A DNA stretch of 64,000 nucleotides from JAFECT01 sp036501825 (GCA_036501825.1 DASXZP010000013.1:1-64000); one strand, 5' to 3'. Positions 44,210-54,562 are shown, counted from the first letter of the stretch. The notes: a model not told the origin generated them from the sequence alone. A program made the numbers and translations.

Positions 44210-45055
44210 CTAAGCCGCCGCTGCCGCCGCGCGTCTTGCGCGTTCACGGCCGACGACTTCCTTGGCCAGGCGCAGATACGCCTGGCTCCCGGTACATTTC
44301 AGATCGTAGATGAGGACCGGCTTGCCGAAGCTGGGCGCCTCGGACACCCGCACGTTCCTGGGAATGATGGTGTCGTAGACCTTGTCGCCGAAGTGGGCGC
44401 GCACGTCCTCGGCCACCTGACCGGACAGCGAGTTGCGCCGGTCGAACATGGTCAGAACGATGCCCTGGATCTCCAGCGTCGGATTGAGGTTGGAGCGCAC
44501 CAGTTCGATGGTGCGCATCAACTGGCTCAAACCCTCGAGCGCGAAGAACTCGCACTGCAGCGGCACCAGCACTGCGGCCGCCGCGCACATGGCATTGACG
44601 GTCAACAGGTTGAGCGATGGCGGACAGTCGATCAACACATAGGTGAAGGTCGCTGAACGCGGATCATCGGCCATCGCCTCGACCGCATCGCGCAGACGGA
44701 ACGACCGCCGCTCGGCCTGGCTCAGTTCAATCTCGATGCCCGACAGGTCCTCGTCCGCCGGCACGATCCACAGGCCCGGGACCGCGGTTTCGATGGCGCA
44801 GTCGGCGATGGCCCCGCCGCCGACCACAACGTCGTAGATGGTCGATTTGCGCAGCGCGCGCGGCACGCCGAGGCCGGTGGAAGCGTTGCCCTGGGGGTCC
44901 ATGTCCACGATCAGCACCCGCTCGCCCACGGCCGCCAGGGCGGTGCCGAGGTTGATCGCGGTGGTGGTCTTGCCGACCCCGCCCTTCTGGTTGGCCACCG
45001 CCAGCACGCGCGGTTTGGGTCGCAGGGATTGGTGCGTCGGAACGCTATCGGACAC
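44210..45055 (-). CDS. parA: Chromosome-partitioning ATPase ParA
   Basis: 281 residues from the GTG at 45055, which has GGAG 9 bases upstream; an ATG at 45073 lacks a ribosome site. Deviant Walker A KGGVGKTT (residues 24-31), switch I region DMDPQGNASTGLG, Walker B-like YVLIDCPPSLNLLTVNAM, and the DNA-binding basic C-terminus RLAKEVVGRERARRAAA. Works with ParB/parS to move the origin to the new pole. Operon with parB (10-base gap) and rsmG. Confidence 0.96.
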   Translation of the reverse strand: MSDSVPTHQSLRPKPRVLAVANQKGGVGKTTTAINLGTALAAVGERVLIVDMDPQGNASTGLGVPRALRKSTIYDVVVGGGAIADCAIETAVPGLWIVPADEDLSGIEIELSQAERRSFRLRDAVEAMADDPRSATFTYVLIDCPPSLNLLTVNAMCAAAAVLVPLQCEFFALEGLSQLMRTIELVRSNLNPTLEIQGIVLTMFDRRNSLSGQVAEDVRAHFGDKVYDTIIPRNVRVSEAPSFGKPVLIYDLKCTGSQAYLRLAKEVVGRERARRAAAAAA

Positions 45056-45725
45056 GGTTGAGACTCCGGACATGCACCACGCGGCCGCGCGGATCGCTGA
45101 GGGAAGGAATGAGATCGGCGTCGAAGCGCCAGGTCTTGCGCGCTTCGTCGAGTTCGTCCTCGACGGTGGCGCCTTTCAGGAACCAACCCTGCGCGCCGGC
45201 GCGGAAATAGGGCTGCGCGAAACCGAGCAGCTTGGTCATCGGCGCGCACGCACGCGCGGTCACGACGTCGACGGCGAGTTTCACGTCTTCGGCGCGCGCG
45301 TCGTGAACTTCAGCCGGCAGGTCGAGACGCGTGACGATGTCCTGCAGGAAGCGACAGCGCTTGGTCAGGCTGTCGATCAGATGCACGCGCGCGCCGGGCG
45401 TGCGCTTCAACAGAATCGCTAAAATCACGCCGGGGAAGCCCGCGCCGGCGCCGAGGTCGGCCCAGGTCCTGGCGTCCGGCGCCAGCGTCAACAGTTGCGC
45501 GCTGTCGAGCGCATGCCGCGACCAGAACAGCGGCATCGTCGAATCCGCGACGAGATTGAGCGTGCGGTTGGTCTCTTCCAGTTGCGCGCGGAAGGTCTCG
45601 ATGTCGGCGAGCGCCTGCACATCTGCGCCGCTGTCGCGCGCGAACGCCGCCGCGTCATAGGACGCGTCGAGCGACGCGTTTTTGGGGGCGGGCTCAGGCC
45701 GCGCGCGGGCTGGATTTGCGGACAT
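45045..45725 (-). CDS. rsmG: 16S rRNA m7G527 methyltransferase
   Basis: 226 residues. SAM-binding motif WADLGAGAGFPGVILAILL, HLIDSLTKRCRFLQDIV, the catalytic/binding block VVTARACAPMTKLLGFAQPYFRAGAQGWFLKG. Stop overlaps the parA start by 11 bases, and its ATG overlaps the mnmG end by 32 bases, so the mnmE-mnmG-rsmG-parA-parB block is likely one transcript. Confidence 0.95.
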   Translation of the reverse strand: MSANPARARPEPAPKNASLDASYDAAAFARDSGADVQALADIETFRAQLEETNRTLNLVADSTMPLFWSRHALDSAQLLTLAPDARTWADLGAGAGFPGVILAILLKRTPGARVHLIDSLTKRCRFLQDIVTRLDLPAEVHDARAEDVKLAVDVVTARACAPMTKLLGFAQPYFRAGAQGWFLKGATVEDELDEARKTWRFDADLIPSLSDPRGRVVHVRSLNRVR

Positions 45726-47553
45726 GGGCGAGCAATGCGGTGAGGGCGCCGGGCGTCACGCCTTCGATGCGCGCGGCCTGGCCGAGCGTCGCGGGGCGTA
45801 CGGCGAGAAGCTTCTCGCGGCACTCGTTGGAAAGACCGCCGATGGCGGCGTAGTCGAGATCACGGGGCAGGCGCAGGTCCTCCTCCTTGCGGAAGGCTTC
45901 CACGTCGGCGGCCTGGCGGTCGAGATAGCCGGCGTAGAGGGCGTCGATCTCGATCTGCTCGGCGATGTCGCGCGGCCAGGCGCCGATCTGCGGCCACGCA
46001 GCGGCGAACTGCTCCAGGGTCGCGTCCGGATAGGCCAGGAGCTGCAGCAGGGTGCGCGGCTTGCCGTCCGCATTGACGTTGAGGCCGAGTTTTGCGGCCT
46101 GGGGCGGGGTCAGAGACCACCGCTGCGCCTGGGCGCGGGCCTCGCTCAGCGCCGCAGACTTTGCGGCAAACACACGCGCCCGGTCAGACCCGACCAGACC
46201 CAGGTTGACACCCGTTTCTGTCAACCGTTGATCGGCGTTGTCGGCGCGCAACGTCAACCTGAACTCGGCGCGGCTGGTGAACATGCGATAGGGCTCCGAG
46301 ACCCCCCGCGTGACCAGGTCGTCGATCATCACCCCGATGTAGGCCTCGTCCCGCGCAAAGCTCGCGCCGTCCTGGCCGCCCGAAGCGCGGGCCGCGTTCA
46401 GGCCCGCGACCAGACCCTGGGCGCCGGCCTCCTCATAGCCGGTGGTGCCGTTGATCTGGCCGGCCAGGAACAGGCCCGGCAGGCGCTTGGTCTCCAGCGT
46501 CGGGTGAAGCTCGCGCGGGTCGACGTAGTCATACTCGATGGCATAGCCGTAGCGCCGCACGCGCACCGCCTCGAGACCGGCGATGGTGCGCAGAAACAGG
46601 GCCTGAGTCTCTGCCGACACCGAGGTCGAAATCCCGTTCGGATAGACCGTGTCGTCGTCGAGGCCCTCGGGCTCCAGAAAGATCTGGTGCGCCGACTTGT
46701 CGGCGAAGCGGACCACCTTGTCCTCGATCGAGGGGCAATAGCGCGGGCCTATGCCCTCCGCCCGGCCGCCATAGACCGCCGACTCGCTCAGCCGCTCGGT
46801 AATGATCCTGTGCGTCTCGGCGTTGGTGTAGGTGATGCCGCACTCGACCTGGGGCGTGGTGATTTCGCGGGTCAGGAAGGAAAACGGCACGGGCTCCGCG
46901 TCCGCGGGCTGCATCTCCAGGCGGTCCCAGGCGATGGACGAGCCGTCCAGGCGCGCCGGCGTGCCGGTCTTCAGCCGTCCCATCTTCAGGCCGAGGCCGT
47001 AAAGCCGGTCCGAAAGCCCGATGGACGGCTTCTCGTCGATTCGGCCGGCGGGCGTGCGGGCTTCGCCCTGGTGAATCAGGCCCTTCAGGAAGGTGCCGGT
47101 GGTCAGCACCACATTCGGCGCCCGGTAGGTTTCGCCGGACGCGCCCACGACCCCGGCGACCCGGCCGTTTTCCACAATCAGGTCCTCGACCGCCTCCGCG
47201 CGCGCCTCCAGACCCGGATAGTTCAGGATCTCGGCCCACATGGCGTCGCGGTAGAGCCGCCGGTCGATCTGGGCGCGGGGCCCGCGTACCGCGGGGCCCT
47301 TGGACCGGTTAAGCAGGCGGAACTGGATGCCGGCCCGGTCTGCCAGGCGGCCCATCAGGCCATCCAGGGCGTCGATCTCGCGGACCAGATGCCCCTTGCC
47401 CAGGCCGCCAATGGCCGGATTGCAGGACATTTCCCCAATAGTTTCAATCTTGTGGGTCAAGAGCAGGGTGCGCGCGCCCGCGCGTGCGCTGGCCGCCGCG
47501 GCTTCGCAGCCCGCGTGTCCGCCCCCAATGACAATGACGTCCCACGAACCCAC
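45694..47553 (-). CDS. mnmG: tRNA uridine-34 carboxymethylaminomethyl-modifying enzyme subunit
   Basis: 619 residues from the GTG at 47553 (GGAAG upstream); the longer frame to 47652 carries non-family sequence. FAD motif WDVIVIGGGHAGCEAA, then MSCNPAIGGLGKGHLVREIDALDG, conserved RGPRAQIDRRLYRD, PRYCPSIEDKVVRF, LAGQINGTTGYEEAGAQGLVAGLNAA, and the C-terminal domain. Partner of MnmE encoded directly upstream. Confidence 0.97.
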   Translation of the reverse strand: MGSWDVIVIGGGHAGCEAAAASARAGARTLLLTHKIETIGEMSCNPAIGGLGKGHLVREIDALDGLMGRLADRAGIQFRLLNRSKGPAVRGPRAQIDRRLYRDAMWAEILNYPGLEARAEAVEDLIVENGRVAGVVGASGETYRAPNVVLTTGTFLKGLIHQGEARTPAGRIDEKPSIGLSDRLYGLGLKMGRLKTGTPARLDGSSIAWDRLEMQPADAEPVPFSFLTREITTPQVECGITYTNAETHRIITERLSESAVYGGRAEGIGPRYCPSIEDKVVRFADKSAHQIFLEPEGLDDDTVYPNGISTSVSAETQALFLRTIAGLEAVRVRRYGYAIEYDYVDPRELHPTLETKRLPGLFLAGQINGTTGYEEAGAQGLVAGLNAARASGGQDGASFARDEAYIGVMIDDLVTRGVSEPYRMFTSRAEFRLTLRADNADQRLTETGVNLGLVGSDRARVFAAKSAALSEARAQAQRWSLTPPQAAKLGLNVNADGKPRTLLQLLAYPDATLEQFAAAWPQIGAWPRDIAEQIEIDALYAGYLDRQAADVEAFRKEEDLRLPRDLDYAAIGGLSNECREKLLAVRPATLGQAARIEGVTPGALTALLAHVRKSSPRAA

Positions 47554-47651
47554 GGGATCGATCTTCCAGGCTCTGCCGGCGGCGCCGACGATGGAAAAAA
47601 GTATGGCGACCTTATAACAGGGCCGCCCGCGAGGGTCGACCGGTGCGACCA

Positions 47652-47667
47652 TGTTTCACGTGAAACA
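47652..47667. other. parS site 1 (ParB binding)
   Basis: TGTTTCACGTGAAACA, a perfect 16-bp palindrome identical to the canonical parS. It sits directly after the mnmE stop codon, between mnmE and mnmG. Binding by ParB is inferred from the consensus. Confidence 0.92.
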
Positions 47668-49004
<1,337 letters not shown>

Positions 49005-49008
<4 letters not shown>

Positions 49009-49265
49009 TTCTTCGAGCCGCCCGTCATGCCGGACGTCGAGGCCGTCGCCGCTGCGGTCATCATCTGGCGGAACTGGTCGGTGGCCTGGGCGCCGAAGGC
49101 GGTCCAGGTCTTCATCAGCTCTTCCGGCGCCAGGGCGGCCATGTTGGCGTCCATCCGGCGCTTCATCTCCTCGACCAGGTGATCGTTCAGGGGCTCGACG
49201 TTCGGCAGGCCCAGGAAGGTCCGCGCCTCGACGGGCGTGCAGTCGATCTCGATCTTGACATTCAT
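49005..49265 (-). CDS. DUF6489-like small protein
   Basis: 86 residues. MNVKIEIDCTPVEARTFLGLPNVEPLNDHLVEEMKRRMDANMAALAPEELMKTWTAFG is a short alphaproteobacterial family I recall as DUF6489; the rest is an Ala/Gly/Ser tail. Function unknown. Stop overlaps the mnmE start (ATGA) on the same strand, suggesting a shared transcript. Confidence 0.65.
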
Positions 49266-49352
49266 GGCTTCAGACCTGTCCTAGCGATCTTCGCGTTTGG
49301 CCGGCAGCGACCGTTCGCGGACCTCATACAACAACATCGACGGGATGACGCG

Positions 49353-50054
49353 ATGCCCAATGAGCGGTGGACGATCAAGACCGCCGACGGCGCGTTCAGC
49401 GCCTATGTGGCCAAGCCTTCGGGCCCCGGCCCCTGGCCCGGCCTGGTGGTGATCCAGGAGATCTTCGGAGTGAACGCGGTGATGCGCGACACCTGCGACC
49501 GCTTCGCCGCCCAGGGCTATCTGGCCGTCTGCCCCGACCTGTTCTGGCGCATCCAGCCGGGCATCGACATCACCGACCATTCCGAGGCCGAGTGGAAACA
49601 GGCCTTCGGCTATTACAACGCCTTCGACGTGGACAAGGGGATCGAGGACATCGCCGCGACCCTCGCCCAAACCCGCGCCGGCGCCGACTGCGGCGGCCGC
49701 GCGGGCGCGGTAGGGTACTGCCTGGGCGGCCTGCTGGCCTACCTGACCGCCTGCCGGACCGACAGCGATGCGACCGCGGCCTACTACGGCGTCGGCATCG
49801 AGAACCACTTGGGCGAGGCGGAAAAGCTCGCCAACCCCCTGTTACTGCAGATCGCCGAGGAAGACGGCTTCGTGCCCAAGGAGGCTCAGGCGCGGATCAA
49901 GGCGGCGCTGCAGAACCATCCCTGCGTGACGCTCTACAGCTACCCCGGCCGCGACCATGCCTTCTGTCGTCCCGGCGGCCAGAACTTCGACCAGGCCGAC
50001 GCGGACCTTGCCAATCAAAGGGCCTTGGCCTTCTTCAAAAGGAATCTCGGTTGA
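49353..50054 (+). CDS. Dienelactone hydrolase family protein (Cys nucleophile)
   Basis: 233 residues from the ATG at 49353. Classical DLH features: WPGLVVIQEIFGVNAVMRDTCDRFAAQGYLAVCPDLFWR, the nucleophile elbow GAVGYCLGGLLAYL (Cys in the family's GYCxGG), and YPGRDHAFCRPGG with the His. Asp is in EEDGFVP. The name comes from chlorocatechol degradation, but most members have other ester substrates. Stop overlaps the next gene by one base. It is not a close relative of the two hydrolases at 1267 and 2091. Confidence 0.9.
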   Translation: MPNERWTIKTADGAFSAYVAKPSGPGPWPGLVVIQEIFGVNAVMRDTCDRFAAQGYLAVCPDLFWRIQPGIDITDHSEAEWKQAFGYYNAFDVDKGIEDIAATLAQTRAGADCGGRAGAVGYCLGGLLAYLTACRTDSDATAAYYGVGIENHLGEAEKLANPLLLQIAEEDGFVPKEAQARIKAALQNHPCVTLYSYPGRDHAFCRPGGQNFDQADADLANQRALAFFKRNLG

Positions 50055-51025
50055 TGCGCGCAGTCCAAGCCAAGGCGGCCGGCGGCCGCGACGTTCTCGA
50101 GGTGGTCGAGGTCGACCGGCCTGAGCCGGCGGAGGGCCAAATCCTGATCCGCCACGAGGCGATCGGGCTGAATTTCATCGACGTCTACCAACGCTCGGGC
50201 CTCTACCCGATGACTTATCCGGCGCGCCTGGGCGTCGAGGCGGCGGGGGTGGTGGAGGCCGTCAGCGCCGGTGTGAAGCGGTTCAAGAAGGGCGACAAGG
50301 TCGCCTATGCCGGCGGCTCGTCGGGCGCCTATGCGGAATTTGCCACCATCGCCGCGGACCGGGCCGTGCATGTGCCCAAGGGGGTCAGCACCGAAATGGC
50401 CGCCGCTTGCCTGCTGAAAGGCATGACGGTCGAGTTCCTCCTGCGGCGAACGTTTCACGTGAAACAGGGTCAGACCATCCTGGTCCATGCCGCCGCCGGC
50501 GGGGTCGGATCGATCATGACCCAGTGGGCCCACGCCCTCGGCGCCACGGTCATCGGGGCGGTCGGCTCCGAGGAGAAGGTCAAGATCGCTAAAAGCCAGG
50601 GCTGCGACCACGTCATCCGCTACGACACCGACGACGTGGCGGCGCGGGTGAAGGAGCTCACCGGCGGGGTCGGCGTGCCGGTCGTGTACGACTCCGTGGG
50701 CAAGGCCACCTTCGAGGCGTCCCTGAACAGCCTGGCCAAGCGCGGCATGCTGGTGACCTTCGGCAATGCGTCCGGTCCGGCGCCCGCCATCGAGCCGCTT
50801 CGGCTGTCGCGCGGCGGCTCCCTGTTCCTGACCCGTCCGACCCTGTTCGACTACATCGTCACCACGCAGGAGCTGGACGAGTCCGCCGGCGCCCTGTTCG
50901 ACGTCCTGTCCAAGGGCAAGGTGAAGGTCGAGATCGGTCAGCGCTTCCCGCTTGCCGACGCGGCCAAGGCCCAGGAGGCGCTCGAGACCCGCAAGACCAC
51001 CGGCTCGACGATCCTGGTTCCCTAG
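50054..51025 (+). CDS. NADPH:quinone oxidoreductase, zeta-crystallin-like MDR
   Basis: 323 residues, zinc-less medium-chain reductase: NFIDVYQRSGLYP at about residues 40-52, GVEAAGVVEAV, LLKGMTVEFLLRRTF, the NADP motif VHAAAGGVGSIMTQWAHALGATVI, and FVTFGNASG-type C-part. Reduces quinones with NADPH. A parS-like site at 50451-50466 lies in the codons for FHVKQ within the inter-domain region, so its protein sequence is partly set by the DNA site. Confidence 0.9.
   Translation: MRAVQAKAAGGRDVLEVVEVDRPEPAEGQILIRHEAIGLNFIDVYQRSGLYPMTYPARLGVEAAGVVEAVSAGVKRFKKGDKVAYAGGSSGAYAEFATIAADRAVHVPKGVSTEMAAACLLKGMTVEFLLRRTFHVKQGQTILVHAAAGGVGSIMTQWAHALGATVIGAVGSEEKVKIAKSQGCDHVIRYDTDDVAARVKELTGGVGVPVVYDSVGKATFEASLNSLAKRGMLVTFGNASGPAPAIEPLRLSRGGSLFLTRPTLFDYIVTTQELDESAGALFDVLSKGKVKVEIGQRFPLADAAKAQEALETRKTTGSTILVP
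50451..50466. other. parS-like site 3, within the quinone oxidoreductase gene
   Basis: CGTTTCACGTGAAACA; one base off the palindrome TGTTTCACGTGAAACA. It lies about 2.8 kb origin-proximal to site 1. ParB binding inferred. Confidence 0.82.
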
Positions 51026-51352
51026 TGATGAAACGAGGGTAGGAAGACGCCCCGATGTTCGATCACCAGGGCGGTGCGCCCTGCGAGGATGATCAGGAAC
51101 GCCGCGGCGAACTGAGCCCAGCCCGAGATCCGTTTACCTGTCAGTCGGCGGATGACCCACGCCGTCGCCGGCAAGGCGGCCAAGCCTGAGAACAGCGCAA
51201 ACCAACCGTTGGTCAGTGGCCAGGGCCCCCGCTGAATCAGTAGGCCGATCCCACCGATGGTGCAGAGCAATCCCCAACCCCCATCCGGCAATCAGGCCCA
51301 CAATGCCGAGAATCCGGCGGGGCAGGGACGCAGCGGTTGCGGCTAAGGTCAT
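51022..51352 (-). pseudogene. Small membrane protein gene, apparently frameshifted
   Basis: The reading frame beginning with the ATG at 51352 (MTLAATAASLPRRILGIVGLIAGWGLG) stops being membrane-like after about residue 25. The -1/+2 frame from about 51291 carries WGLLCTIGGIGLLIQRGPW...GWFALFSGLAALPATAWVIRRL...FAAAFLIILAGRTALV to a stop at 51022. Together they would make a roughly 110-residue protein with three or four hydrophobic segments. The break falls in G-runs (minus strand) near 51271-51285. True mutation, sequencing error, or slippage cannot be told apart here. Family not recognised. Confidence 0.55.
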
Positions 51353-51416
51353 GGCCAGAAGGTCCGCTCGGCGCCCGGCCCTGTCACGATAATTATCCGT
51401 AATGCCCACATGCAAA

Positions 51417-51440
51417 CGCCCTCCCGTTGCCGGGAGGGCG
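51417..51440 (-). terminator. Hairpin terminator after rho
   Basis: Stem CGCCCTCCCG (51417-51426) with CGGGAGGGCG (51431-51440) and loop TTGC. Read on the minus strand it is followed by TTTG. It lies 26 bases beyond the rho stop. The T-run is short, so efficiency is uncertain. Confidence 0.65.
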
Positions 51441-51466
51441 CTGTCCTGTCAGCCCTTCGGCTGGGA

Positions 51467-52840
51467 TCAGGTGTTCATGCTCTGGAAGAATTCGGCGTTG
51501 TTCTTGGTCTGGCGCAGCTTGTCGAGCAGGAACTCGATGGCGTCCTGCGGGCCCATCGGGTTGAGGATCCGGCGCAGCACATAGGTCTTCTGCAGCTGGT
51601 CCTTGGGGGTGATGAGCTCTTCCTTGCGGGTGCCGGACTTGAGCACGTCGATGGCCGGGAAGATGCGCTTGTCGGCGACCTTCCGGTCCAGGATGATTTC
51701 CGAGTTACCGGTGCCCTTGAACTCTTCGAAGATGACTTCGTCCATCCGCGAACCGGTGTCGATCAGGGCCGTGGCTATGATGGTCAGCGAGCCGCCCTCT
51801 TCGATGTTCCGGGCCGCGCCGAAGAAGCGCTTGGGCCGTTGCAGGGCGTTGGCGTCGACGCCGCCGGTCAGCACCTTGCCCGACGACGGCACCACCGTGT
51901 TGTAGGCGCGGCCGAGACGGGTCACCGAGTCCAGCAGGATCACCACGTCGCGCTTGTGCTCGACCAGGCGCTTGGCCTTTTCAATAACCATTTCAGCGAC
52001 TTGCACGTGCCGCGTGGCCGGCTCGTCAAAGGTCGAGGAGATCACCTCGCCCTTTACCGTGCGCTGCATGTCGGTCACTTCCTCGGGCCGTTCGTCGATC
52101 AGCAGGACAATGAGGAAACATTCCGGGTGGTTGGTCTCGATCGACTTGGCGATGTTCTGCAGCATGACGGTCTTGCCGACCCGCGGCGGCGCCACGATCA
52201 GGCAGCGCTGGCCTTTGCCGAGGGGAGTGACGATGTCGATGATCCGGCCCGAGCGATCCTTCAGGGTCGGGTCTTCGATCTCCATGGTGATCCGCTGATC
52301 GGGATAGAGCGGGGTCAGGTTGTCGAAGTGGACCTTGTGGCGGACGTTCTCCGGGTCTTCGAAATTGACCAGGTCGACTTTCACCAGGGCGAAATAGCGC
52401 TCGCCCTCGCGCGGGCTGCGCACCAGACCCTCGACGGTATCGCCGGTGCGAAGGCCGTGGCGGCGGATCTGCGAGGGGCTGACGTAGATATCGTCCGGGC
52501 CCGGAAGATAGTTGGCCTCGGGGCTGCGCAGGAAGCCGAAGCCGTCCTGCAGGATCTCCAGCGAGCCGGACCCTGAGATTTCGACGTCGTCGTCGGCCAG
52601 GGTCTTCAGGATCGCAAACATCATGTCCTGCTTGCGCATGTTGCTCGCGTTCTCGATCTCGAGACTTTCCGCGAAGGCCAGCAGGTCGGTGGGGGATTTG
52701 TCCTTGAGCTCCTGCAGCGACATGCGCTGCGCGGGTCCGGCATTGGCGTCGGCGTTGGCCTCGCCGTTCGGTTCGCCGTTCGGCGCGTCATTCGACTCGG
52801 GCGCCGGGACTTCCGGCTCGAGGACGGATTCGTCGGTCAT
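51467..52840 (-). CDS. rho: Transcription termination factor Rho
   Basis: 457 residues from the ATG at 52840. An acidic Pro/Asn-rich N-tail (about 30 residues) precedes MSLQELKDKSPTDLLAFAESL, the RNA-binding CSD (GSLEILQDGFGFLRSPEANYLPGPDDIYVSPSQIRRHGLRTGD), Walker A APPRVGKTVML, Walker B VVILLDSVTRLGRAYN, and the R-loop. Length is typical. The open frame to 53002 is not Rho-like. A strong hairpin lies just upstream at 52861-52880. Confidence 0.97.
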   Translation of the reverse strand: MTDESVLEPEVPAPESNDAPNGEPNGEANADANAGPAQRMSLQELKDKSPTDLLAFAESLEIENASNMRKQDMMFAILKTLADDDVEISGSGSLEILQDGFGFLRSPEANYLPGPDDIYVSPSQIRRHGLRTGDTVEGLVRSPREGERYFALVKVDLVNFEDPENVRHKVHFDNLTPLYPDQRITMEIEDPTLKDRSGRIIDIVTPLGKGQRCLIVAPPRVGKTVMLQNIAKSIETNHPECFLIVLLIDERPEEVTDMQRTVKGEVISSTFDEPATRHVQVAEMVIEKAKRLVEHKRDVVILLDSVTRLGRAYNTVVPSSGKVLTGGVDANALQRPKRFFGAARNIEEGGSLTIIATALIDTGSRMDEVIFEEFKGTGNSEIILDRKVADKRIFPAIDVLKSGTRKEELITPKDQLQKTYVLRRILNPMGPQDAIEFLLDKLRQTKNNAEFFQSMNT

Positions 52841-52860
52841 ATGAATATTCACTCTGTACG

Positions 52861-52880
52861 GGCCGGGCAGGGGCCCGGCC
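52861..52880 (-). promoter_or_regulatory. GC-rich hairpin in the rho 5' leader
   Basis: On the minus strand GGCCGGGC, loop CCCT, GCCCGGCC, an 8-bp all-GC stem ending 20 bases before the rho start codon. Rho genes in other bacteria are autoregulated by attenuation in their leaders; a role here is only inferred. The remaining 52881-53057 holds no obvious gene. Confidence 0.35.
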
Positions 52881-53057
52881 TTGGGTCTAAGGGTGCGCCG
52901 AAGCGCGAAGGGGGAGAGGCTTTTCGGGCGCCGAGAACCGGCGCAAGCCTGGGAAGAAGGGCGACGCAAGGATGATTTGCGCCTCACCCTCAGCGGAAAC
53001 ATACGCCGGGCGCCGCGTCAAGCGGACCGCGCGAATGGGTCGCTCTTTGGGTCGCCG

Positions 53058-53534
53058 TCAGGCTCCGAATTTGGTGGTGACCGACAGGACCATGACGACG
53101 GCCGCCAGGAAGGGCAGCTCGTTGACCATCCGCCAGTACTTTTCCGAGCGTTGGTTCGTATGCGTCGCGAAACGCGTCCTCGCGGTCCCCAGATAGTGAT
53201 GCCACCAGGTCATGAAAACCACCCCGGCCAGTTTTGTGATCATGAAGGGCCGGGTGACGAACACCCCGATCGGCTTCCACACCCCCGGCCCATAGGCGCG
53301 CGAGGCCATCCAGATCAGGGTGAGGCCGAGGAGCCAGACCGCGATCATCGCCGGGTTCATGATGATGCGGTAGAGCTTGAGCTCCATGGTCGCGAAGGTC
53401 TCGTCCATCTGCGACCCCGCCTCGGCCCGCGTGTGATAGGCGAACAGCCTGGGCAGATAGAGCAGGCCGGCCATCCAGGCGATCACCGCCAGGATGTGCA
53501 GGCCACGGACGATGTCGAACCAGTCAATGGTCAT
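53058..53534 (-). CDS. hemJ: Protoporphyrinogen IX oxidase HemJ
   Basis: 158 residues from the ATG at 53534. Four membrane segments; conserved IVRGLHILAVIAWMAGLLYLPRLFAYH (His residues implicated in heme binding), ELKLYRIIMNPAM, FMITKLAGVVFMTWWHHYLG and RMVNELPFLAAVVMVLSV. HemJ oxidises protoporphyrinogen IX using the respiratory chain in bacteria without HemG/HemY. Its ATG overlaps the hemH stop (4 bases), forming hemE-hemH-hemJ. Confidence 0.93.
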   Translation of the reverse strand: MTIDWFDIVRGLHILAVIAWMAGLLYLPRLFAYHTRAEAGSQMDETFATMELKLYRIIMNPAMIAVWLLGLTLIWMASRAYGPGVWKPIGVFVTRPFMITKLAGVVFMTWWHHYLGTARTRFATHTNQRSEKYWRMVNELPFLAAVVMVLSVTTKFGA

Positions 53535-54559
53535 GCCCGCTTCCTTTCCGCCGGACAGCCCGCAAAGGCCCCCGGGCACCAGCGTCCGCCGGCGGTTGTT
53601 TCGGTCCCCGGCCCCCGCGACAGCGCCGCTTCCACCGCCTGGGCCAGGGCCTCGATGAACCCCGTGTCGTCACCCAGCGCCGGGACCCGGACATAGGCCG
53701 TACACCCCATAGCCTTGGCCGCCTCGGCATAGTCGTGATCCAGCTCGACCAGGGTCTCAAGGTGCTCGGACACGAAGGCGATGGGCGAGATGACCACGCC
53801 GAGACCCGCCTTGGCCGCCGCCTCGATGGTCTCCAGGGTCGAAGGCCCGAGCCACTTCAGCGGCCCGACCCGGCTCTGATAACAGACGGTCCAGTCCCAG
53901 CCGCCGCCCAGCCTTGCCGCCACCGCAGCGGCCGTGGCCTCGACCTGCGCCTGGTACGGATCGCCGGCGTCGACGATCTTCTGCGGCAGTCCGTGAGCGG
54001 AGAAAAGCAAGCGCACCGGCGCCGGTTTGCCGGCCTTCGACCAGGCCGCCTCGATCGCCTTGGCGTGGGCGTCGATGAAAGCCTCCGCCTGCGGATAACA
54101 GCAGACCGCCCGCGCCCGGCCCGGCCCACGGTAAGCGGTCCGCCAAGCCTTCAGCGACGACGCCGTGGTGGTGGTCGAGAACTGCGGATAGAGCGGCAGC
54201 AAGACGATTTCGTCCGGTGCAAAGGCCTCCACCTCGCGCGCCGTCTCGTCCGCGAAGGGGTTCCAATACCGCATGCTGACGAAAGTCTTCACCTCAGACG
54301 CCAGGCCCTGCAGTCGCCGCTCCAGCGCCCGCGCCTGGGCCAGGGTCTCCGGCAGGATCGGCGAGCGGCCGCCCATCCGATCATAGGACAGCCGCGCCGA
54401 AGCTTCGCGCGAGCGCGAGATCTGCCGCGCGATCAGGGGACGGATCAATCCCGGGACCCGGATGATCGCCGGGTCGTTGAACAGGTTGAACAGGAACGGC
54501 CGCACCGCCTCGGGCCCGTCCGGACCGCCGAGATTGAACAGCACGACCGCCACCTTCAC
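53531..54559 (-). CDS. hemH: Ferrochelatase
   Basis: 342 residues. VAVVLFNLGGPDGPEAVRPFLFNLFNDPAIIRVP at the N-terminus, then VSMRYWNPF, PLYPQFSTTTTASSL, LLFSAHGLPQKIVDAGDPY (catalytic His in the SAHGLP motif) and VVISPIAFVSEHLETLVELDHDY. Inserts Fe2+ into protoporphyrin IX. Between hemE and hemJ, all minus strand with overlaps or 3-base gaps. Confidence 0.96.
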   Translation of the reverse strand: MKVAVVLFNLGGPDGPEAVRPFLFNLFNDPAIIRVPGLIRPLIARQISRSREASARLSYDRMGGRSPILPETLAQARALERRLQGLASEVKTFVSMRYWNPFADETAREVEAFAPDEIVLLPLYPQFSTTTTASSLKAWRTAYRGPGRARAVCCYPQAEAFIDAHAKAIEAAWSKAGKPAPVRLLFSAHGLPQKIVDAGDPYQAQVEATAAAVAARLGGGWDWTVCYQSRVGPLKWLGPSTLETIEAAAKAGLGVVISPIAFVSEHLETLVELDHDYAEAAKAMGCTAYVRVPALGDDTGFIEALAQAVEAALSRGPGTETTAGGRWCPGAFAGCPAERKRA

Positions 54560-54562
54560 GGC

